NCBI GenBank assembly: GCA_019454045.1
Contig: SKCR01038886.1
Coordinates: 1-64,000, forward strand
From: Zanthoxylum bungeanum
Lineage: Eukaryota > Streptophyta > Magnoliopsida > Sapindales > Rutaceae
Reading direction: 5' to 3'
DNA: 64,000 nt
Below are positions 58,501-64,000 of the stretch, piece after piece. Under the pieces are notes generated by a model. The model made no database searches. It saw only the letters and a list, made by a program, of their open reading frames with translations, and was not told the origin of the DNA. The stretch's first letter is position 1. Every line of letters starts with the position of its first letter. The position numbers were made by a program, and so were the translations under genes.

Positions 58501-61303
58501 TTGGTATTTAGTGGAAAAGGAAAGCATTGAAAGATTTGATAAAAACAAAAAACAAAATTCTATGACCAGTTCACCACCAGCAGAGTAATATTAAGTGCTT
58601 GTTTGGTATGACTTCTCTGATAACTAAAAGTGCTTTTCTAATTCTAAAAACTTTTTTCGAAATTTTTTTGTGCTTTTGCAGTTTAAAAATTTTATTTTGC
58701 CTTACTACCAAAAGGTCAAAATTTAGACTTTTAGGAATAGAGGTTGTAATTTTTTTTTTAAAAAAAGTTAAATGTCAAGAATAAACTTATTTTTTAACAA
58801 TATTATTTCATTCCTTTCAAAACAAAAATTTTAAAAAACTTGTCCATTAAAGTAATTTTATAGTTTTTAATAAAATCTCTCATTGACAACCAAATAACTA
58901 AAAACTTTTTTTGAAGAAGCTATATTTGAAAAATTACACCAAACGAAGCCTAAATTACTAATATGACAAAGTTCACTTTTGTCACCTCACAACGTTCCTG
59001 GAAAAGCCTCAGAGGCACCAACGCAGATTCCACCAGCCACTTTGCCTAGAAAGTAGAATGTAAACTTGCTAAATATAAATTAAACGAGAGGACAACAAAA
59101 ACAAACACATAAGGTACATCAAAAAACATGCCAAGGAAAGAAGACATCATGCACATTAAATAACATTAACAATTGAACAAGCTTTCATAACATGAACAAA
59201 GACAAGGACGTTCAAGTAGCAAAGATTAGAATTTACTACATAGTACTAGAAAAGATATCTTTTCAGCCTTCCAAAAATAAGGAATTTGACAATGCTCTTT
59301 ATAGAACAATTTTCAGAAGCTGCAAAATTTCATTAGATGCTACATGATCACCAGTGCTGAATAAAGAGATATCACAGTACTAGTTGGTAGTTATTTAAAA
59401 GGTTTATTTTCTTCAGAGAAAAAATCCACATGCATTAACTAATTAGTCCGAAGACTTTATAGACAATACTAACAGCTGTTTTCAATTCAATATTAACAAA
59501 ATGTTACACCTTTGCCAGCATCTCATATTTAAATACATGAATAGACACATATGATATAATAGATACAAAGATAAACCCAAATAAATCAGTAGAACAAAAA
59601 CTAATAGACTGTTAATTCAATGCCACATCAAGACTCAACTTTACAAAATACTCTTTCAGTTTACCAAACCAGAAAATGCCCAAACTCTCCAAAAAGTTTA
59701 TCCTTTGAGCATACCATGCATCAAATGTTTAAATCACACGTATACAAAGAGTCAACACTAACCAACTTTATCAGACGTGCACGGTGCTCTCCTGGCATGG
59801 TAAGCTGCAAAATTAAGTGAACATAGAAGTGCAAGTCAAAATTTGAGACCACAGTCTACACATTATTTTGGAAAAATAAATCCTGGCCATAAAAAGGAAA
59901 CAAATAAATAAGAATTCATAATAACGACATCTTATAAGCAATTAAAAACTATTAAATTTCATTTTTCTTCTAGTCACATCTTTTCCCTTTACTATGGAAT
60001 TGAGGTTTAACTCCAAAGTTCTAATATAACAGTAGTACAGTACCACCTCCAATGATAAGGTTAGATGTTAATTCCAAAGTTTTGGCCAACACAGATACAA
60101 CTGGTTTTACTAAGTGTGTCAAAGGCAAAAAATTGTTTGACACAAAAATGGAACACAACAGACTTGTTAAGTATGTTGAAACAACATAAAACACTCAGCT
60201 TGTAATCTTCCTTAATTTTCTCCCTTTTTTTTGAAACAAGAAACTTTATTAATGAAAGAGGGAAGAAACAAAAAAAATACCTAAAAAGGACGAGATGTCC
60301 ATAATGCTAAACAACAACAGTAAACAAAGCTTAACAAAAAGTTTAAAACTACACAAATAAAATTCAAGCAGCAATGATCTAACTGTTCTATCGAAGCCAA
60401 CTTCAGCAAAGTTGAAACTTATAATATTGTCCTGAGCTCAGCTCAGCTCAGCTCAGGCTCATTTGTTGTTAACCAAGCTAATCTCAAACATGCTAGTATT
60501 TAAGTCACCCGTGCTTGTTTGTTTGCGAAGTGTATAACAGAACAACATACGGAATCCAATCACACTCATGCACTTCCAAAAAGATAAAACCAAAATCCAT
60601 CCAGCAAAAAAATGACAATCAGAATCAAATAAGCATTCCTAGTAAAAAAAAAGGTTCAAACCCTCAAATTCCCTCCTTTAGCAATTCAGTATTAAACCAA
60701 TTCCAGCAATCTTGAACGAGAAGTAAAAATAAAAAACATGATATAAAACCAATATATTTAATCTCATTCTTACTTTGAGCATTTCCGTAAGCCCTGAAAA
60801 AAATTACTTTTTTTTTTTTTAAATTTACAAATTCAGAAGCTCAATACAATTATTTGAGTTAGTTATTAACCTTTACTCACAACACATACTATAGACCTAA
60901 GCTTCCTTTTGATTTCTCTAAAAAAAAGGGAGGAAAAAACACTCACATCTTGAGCCATTTGAGTGACAATATCAGCAAAACAGGAGGCAACTTCACTCTC
61001 CAATGGCTTATCCACGAACTCCACTGAATCCAAGGCTGTTTTACACTTCTGAGACGGCAACTCGCCTCTCACCTGGAAAAACCAAACGACACACAATCAA
61101 TCCATTTGAATACACAACGCTAAACAAGACACAAAGACTTCAATTTAAGCATTATACAAAAACCGAACCATGGTGGAGCAGAGCTCGTAGAGGAACCGAA
61201 GCATGGGGACGGGGTCAGTGACTTTGAAGTTAGGGTTTCCGTTTTTCCACTCCCGAAGGCATTGCCCTGTCATGTATTTACACTCTGTTAAAGGGATAGT
61301 CAT
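40519..61303 (-). CDS. THO2: THO2, scaffold subunit of the THO/TREX mRNA-export complex (32 coding exons)
   Basis: THO2 holds together the nuclear THO complex, which couples transcription to mRNP assembly and export and in plants also supports small-RNA production. Exons in transcription order: 61169-61303, 60947-61072, 59763-59804, 58986-59045, 58404-58466, 58227-58307, 57507-57578, 57362-57409, 57181-57249, 56975-57108, 55878-55953, 55388-55581, 54729-54808, 54228-54438, 53883-54125, 53724-53804, 53520-53639, 53358-53417, 52930-53057, 49602-49698, 49383-49511, 48246-48349, 47349-47529, 46974-47152, 46088-46694, 45843-45947, 44574-44729, 44190-44270, 43678-44115, 41619-42782, 40987-41303, 40519-40588. 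All 31 introns are GT-AG and phases agree, giving about 1,883 residues, close to plant THO2. One exception is a base missing in exon 13. The start ATG opens [20 protein letters not shown], matching the family's N-terminus, and the last exon ends KRRHRK-stop. Confidence 0.95.
41619..42782 (-). CDS. THO2: THO2 exon 30, low-complexity charged C-terminal region
   Basis: 388 codons (about residues 1368-1755). The first part is Ser/Gly/Ala-rich and the second is rich in alternating Arg, Asp, Glu and Lys (for example [11 protein letters not shown] and [15 protein letters not shown]) with a short PPPPPLPP run. It is predicted disordered and suited to RNA or protein contacts, as in other plant THO2 tails. 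Exon 29 (43678-44115) before it is similarly low in complexity. Frames on the opposite strand and in other phases here are shadows. Confidence 0.93.
44328..44475 (+). mobile_element. tRNA-derived SINE-like insertion in a THO2 intron
   Basis: An A-box-like TGGCTAGGTGC (44343-44353) and a perfect B-box GTTCGAGTCC (44372-44381) are about 29 bp apart, the arrangement of a pol III internal promoter. The surrounding sequence does not fold as a full tRNA, and a non-tRNA body follows. It lies in the intron between exons 27 and 28, antisense to THO2. Flanking duplications were not resolved. Confidence 0.5.
46088..46694 (-). CDS. THO2: THO2 exon 25, conserved central domain
   Basis: The longest well-conserved exon (about residues 905-1107). 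It holds [20 protein letters not shown], a charged coiled-coil-like stretch ([22 protein letters not shown]), then [20 protein letters not shown] and the Cys-rich [13 protein letters not shown]. This corresponds to the central THO2 region that packs in the complex core. It is nearly family consensus, which suggests strong constraint. Confidence 0.93.
49699..52929 (-). other. THO2 intron 19, the longest intron (3.2 kb)
   Basis: Between exons 19 and 20. AT-rich, with small frames on both strands that match no family. No insertion with clear ends is seen. Confidence 0.7.
54729..54808 (-). CDS. THO2: THO2 exon 13, with a one-base deletion in a homopolymer
   Basis: On the minus strand the exon reads [11 protein letters not shown] in the incoming frame and [12 protein letters not shown] in a frame one base off. 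The shift falls in the G5 run at 54772-54776 (C5 in the sense). A sixth C would restore the reading frame, make the exon 81 nt and fit the phases of exons 12 and 14. Without it, translation would end soon after residue 380. All other exons are clean, so an assembly error is the simpler explanation, but a real null allele is possible. Confidence 0.85.
55990..56420. repeat. Hairpin-rich repeat in THO2 intron 10
   Basis: Two perfect short hairpins (GGAATGGGC/GCCCATTCC at 56010-56037 and CGGTCAACGG/CCGTTGACCG at 56063-56103) are followed by a short telomere-like CCTAACCCTAACC (about 56155) and a GC-rich GCGCCCTAGGCGC palindrome region ending near TTCTAGAACACTG, a sequence I associate with dispersed plant repeats. 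GC content differs sharply from the surrounding intron. The class is not assigned. Confidence 0.45.
58594..58950. mobile_element. Small MITE-like element in THO2 intron 4
   Basis: The left end GTGCTTGTTTGGT and the reverse complement of the right end (GGCTTCGTTTGGT) form short imperfect inverted repeats around an AT-rich interior of about 350 bp. The GTTTGGT/ACCAAAC ends are typical of plant hAT-type MITEs. A clean target duplication was not found. The 61-codon frame inside is not a gene. Confidence 0.5.
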
Positions 61304-61500
61304 TTTCGTCGGTCTGTTCAACGGAGCGATGAAGAAACCCTAGAGATAGAAGTGATCGAGGTCAATTACAGAGGAGGGCGAGTGAGTGGCAGGCTTGTAA
61401 ATATTAAGATTCTCATAGGCTGAATGATGAAAGAGAGAGCTGGAGGGAGATGGTGGTGGGTGTTTTAGGGTTTCACAGGTAAATTGTTTGTTTGTTTGTT
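61304..61500 (-). promoter_or_regulatory. THO2 5' untranslated region and proximal promoter
   Basis: On the minus strand, telobox-type AAACCCTAA (61465-61473) and AAACCCTAG (61335-61343, here in plus sense) lie just upstream of the ATG, with GA/CT-rich stretches around 61430-61450. Teloboxes are common near the start of broadly expressed plant genes. No clear TATA box was found. A T17-like run at about 61500-61516 lies further upstream. The transcription start is not fixed. Confidence 0.5.
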
Positions 61501-61851
61501 TTTTTTTTTTTTTTTAAAATGAATTGGAAATGGTGTCTTCTCTCAACCGACGCTGTCTTTTGTTCTCATTGGTTCGTGCCGGGTGGTTTTAGATCCGATG
61601 GGAATCCGGTTTCCCCTCTGCGTGTCCGTGAGCCGAACCGAGCATATTGGACTCAAATGGGCCGTACAGTTAATGGCTAGATACACCCATTTCATTTCTC
61701 AGATCCGTGGCCCCATAACATTGGGCCAAAATGGGCCGTAGAGTTAATTTCTAGATTAGAGCTTTATGAATATTTTAAACACACAACCTTTTAAATTTAC
61801 CTCCAAAAATACCCCTCTTGACTTTACAGAATTATAACCCAAATATAGTTC

Positions 61852-62144
61852 GGGGGTGGCCATCTGTCCGGTTCGATTCCGAACCGAAACCAGAATTGGA
61901 ACCGAACCAAACGATTCCGGATTTTTTTTTATTTTAATATTGATTTTTTTAAAATAAAGAAATAAATTTTAAACGGTTCCGGTTCGAACCGCTAAAACCG
62001 TTCGTTTTCGATTTTGGTTTGGTTAGGAGAGAACCCTAACCGAACCGAAATATTACGATTCCGGTTTCGGAACCAGTTGGAACTGGAACCGTCTGATTCT
62101 AATCGGTTCGGTTCCGATTCCGAATCGGAACCGTGGCCTGGTCT
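61852..62144 (-). mobile_element. Short hAT-family MITE rich in GAACCG words
   Basis: Its right end, read on the minus strand, starts AGACCAGGCCACGGTTCCG, matching the left ends of the hAT copies at 37016 and about 62415. The other end is GGGTGGCCATCTGTCCGGTTCG. The 0.3-kb body is filled with GAACCG/CGGTTC words and a short AT-rich centre. It has no coding part. A target duplication was not resolved. Confidence 0.6.
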
Positions 62145-62414
62145 ATCTGGAGGTTCTGCTCTCTTTGGTTGATGATGTTATAAGATTTAAAATTTGATCT
62201 ATCATCCATAAATAAATTGAATTGCATAAGATCAAAATGCGAAAAAATTAAGAAAAGTTTACTAACCTCCCGCCATTGATCCTTACAATAAAACTACTGA
62301 ATTTTGTTGAATTTTGATTCTTCCAGACTCTTAAAAACTCTCACTGATGGTGTGTAATTTCATTAATAAGTTTTGGATTGTTATCTCATAAATAAGTTTT
62401 GGAGTGTTCAAGTA

Positions 62415-62640
62415 GACCCGGCCACGGTTCCGTTCGGAACCAGAACCGAACCGGAACCGAACCGGTTCCGGTTCCGGAACCGAATCGTAAGGGGACCGGT
62501 TCGGTTGGGGTTCCACCCCAACTCGAACCGGTCCGAACCGGTGGAACCGTACGGTTCCACCGGTTCGGACGGTTCGGTTCCGGTTGGAACCGTAGGGTTC
62601 CAACAGGAACCATACGCCCCCAACCAGGGAGCCGTTTGGC
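62415..62640. repeat. Subterminal GAACCG/CGGTTC repeat array
   Basis: The hexamer GAACCG and its complement occur many times in both orientations within 225 bp. The frames predicted here in several phases are products of the repeat. Confidence 0.8.
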
Positions 62641-62990
62641 TCCCTGCCAAATAAAAAAAAATTAAAAAAAATTATTTTTATTATATAAAATATAAATTAC
62701 TAATGTACCCCTAATAACGGTAATAAAACGGTTATATTTAGGAGCATTTTTGGTATCAAAAAAATTCTAAAATTCTATAAATATGATTCATTTTTCATAA
62801 TTTCATCATACCAAATTCTCAACTCTCTCATTTTATATAATTCTTTTATTCTCAATCTTACTTCAATACAATTCTCTTATAATCTTATATTCTTATTCTC
62901 AATCTCAATTCATTTAGTTGTTAATTTGTTATCATTCGCATCGCAATTATTCAATTTTCTTATTTTTCTTCCTAATTTCTCAAACGAAAA

Positions 62991-64000
62991 ATGGCAAGCT
63001 TATCTGAGAACATAATGTCAAATATGCCAACCCAAGAGAGCGGCCCTAGTGTCAGTGCACAATCACGGAGAAGAGAAGTTAAGGCTCGGTCCTCGGATAT
63101 TTTCAAAATTCATTTTACTTTGGAACGCCTAGAAGATGGTTCACAACGAGCAATTTGCAACTATTGTGGGGTTATCTATAAATTTTCTGGTGGATACGGC
63201 AATATGATCAAGCACATGGAAAAACATCATCCGGTTGAATTTGGCATTGATACGACGCAAACTCAAATGGCCAGGTACGCATCATCTAGTAGAGGTACGA
63301 GTAGTGTAGATTTATTTAAATATTCTGATGCAAAAAATAGAGAAGAATTTGCGAAATTAACTTGTATGGCACATCTTTCTTTAAGCTTTGGTGAAAAACT
63401 TCATTTTACTAATTACGTTCATAATGCTTTAAACCCTGCTGCATGTAGAATGACTCGAAACACAACAAAACGTCATATTTTCAAATTATATAAAGATGGT
63501 AAAATTATTTTAAATGAAATATTTAAAGAGATGAAATGTCGTATTTCTATATGTTCTGATATTTGAGTGACCATTGGCAAACACACTCATACATGGGTGT
63601 GACTTGTCATTGGATTGATGCATCATTTACCATGCAAAAAAGACTTATTGCATTTAGAGTTTTTGATGACCCACATACTGCACATAATATTTATAGAATG
63701 ATGAAGGTAATTTTTTATGAATATGGTTTAGTAGAGAAAATTTTAACAATTGGATTTGATAATGCATCTGCAAATACTGCATCCATTCATGATTTAAAAT
63801 CCTTATGTGAACCAAATTTAGGGGGTCGATTTTTTCATATTCGTTGTACATGTCATGTCCTTAACATATGTGTGCAAGACGGACTAAAATTATTATCACC
63901 TTTCCTTGATCCAATTAAAACGGCACTTAACTGTATTTGGTCATATTCTCAAGTTAGGAGAGAATGGACCAAGTTTTGTAAAATAAATGGTATTAAACCA
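62991..64000 (+). pseudogene. hAT transposase with BED zinc finger, one frameshift, 3' end outside window
   Basis: The first frame (62991-63566) starts MASLSENIMSN and carries a BED-type zinc finger (C56, C59, H75, H79/80 in CNYCG...NMIKHMEKHH) that binds element ends, then LSFGEKLHFTNYVHNALNPAA and the start of the catalytic RNase-H-like region. It stops at 63564-63566 within a segment that normally reads SDIW, where one base is missing. The next phase is open from 63566 to the window end and continues the family sequence: THSYMGVTCHWID, FDDPHTAHNI, IGFDNASANTAS (second catalytic Asp) and RCTCHVLNICVQDG. The copy is nearly intact, so it was recently active or the base loss is an assembly error. 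Confidence 0.85.

Larger units (their letters stand above)
62415..64000 (+). mobile_element. hAT transposon, left part, runs off the window
   Basis: It starts AGACCCGGCCACGGTTCCG, the same end as the deleted copy at 37016. A dense GAACCG/CGGTTC subterminal region (62415-62640), an AT-rich leader with a TATAAATA near 62777, and a transposase gene from 62991 follow. GAACCG words probably serve as transposase-binding repeats, as subterminal repeats do in other hAT elements. The right end lies outside the window. Confidence 0.8.

Noticed and set aside
62331..62665. Five overlapping frames upstream of the hAT transposase.
   Set aside because: They are translations of the GAACCG repeat array in several phases and both strands.

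Overview
This is nuclear DNA of a flowering plant, most likely a eudicot: GT-AG introns, nested LTR retrotransposons of plant copia and gypsy types, hAT and PIF/Harbinger-like DNA transposons, and a conserved plant gene with 32 exons. I cannot name the species. The window has two halves. Bases 1-40,500 are almost entirely nested and decayed transposons. Bases 40,519-61,303 hold one large host gene on the minus strand, with hAT-family copies on both sides.

Left half. A Ty1/copia element (Copia-A) enters from the left edge with an intact reverse transcriptase/RNase H reading frame (3-1472) and its 3' LTR (from 1487). The LTR is split by a complete, young LTR retrotransposon at 1947-10007: 2.09-kb LTRs, 5-bp target duplication ATCTT, tRNA-Asp primer site, polypurine tract. 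Its features are of the Athila/Tat gypsy type. Its interior has only gag remnants and no pol, yet carries an intact, intronless LONELY GUY (LOG) cytokinin-activating enzyme gene at 5918-6571, in sense orientation, where Athila elements usually carry their env-like frame. Its LTRs hold a dense array of G-box/ABRE and as-1-like sites. This is the most interesting system in the window: a retrotransposon apparently mobilising a hormone-activation gene under a stress-type promoter.

From 10.0 to 34 kb come the rest of the Copia-A LTR, a minus-strand gypsy-like LTR fragment, a decayed copia element (Copia-B, 14-29.4 kb) whose pol is split exactly by a 9.1-kb non-autonomous LTR element without coding capacity (18058-27170, target duplication GAGAG), a truncated copia element (Copia-D, 29386-31875), another LTR-like segment, and a solo gypsy LTR (33662-34970). 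From 35.3 to 38.1 kb are a 1.4-kb PIF/Harbinger-like element with target duplication TAA and a deleted hAT derivative.

Right half. The host gene encodes THO2, the scaffold subunit of the THO/TREX mRNA-export complex. I could place all 32 coding exons (minus strand, ATG at 61303, stop at 40519), about 1,883 residues. One base is missing in a homopolymer of exon 13, a frameshift that is probably an assembly error. Its introns hold a tRNA-derived SINE-like insertion, a small MITE and a hairpin-rich repeat. Upstream of THO2 lie a 0.3-kb hAT MITE and the left part of a larger hAT element (62415 to the window end) with a BED zinc-finger transposase frame carrying one frameshift.
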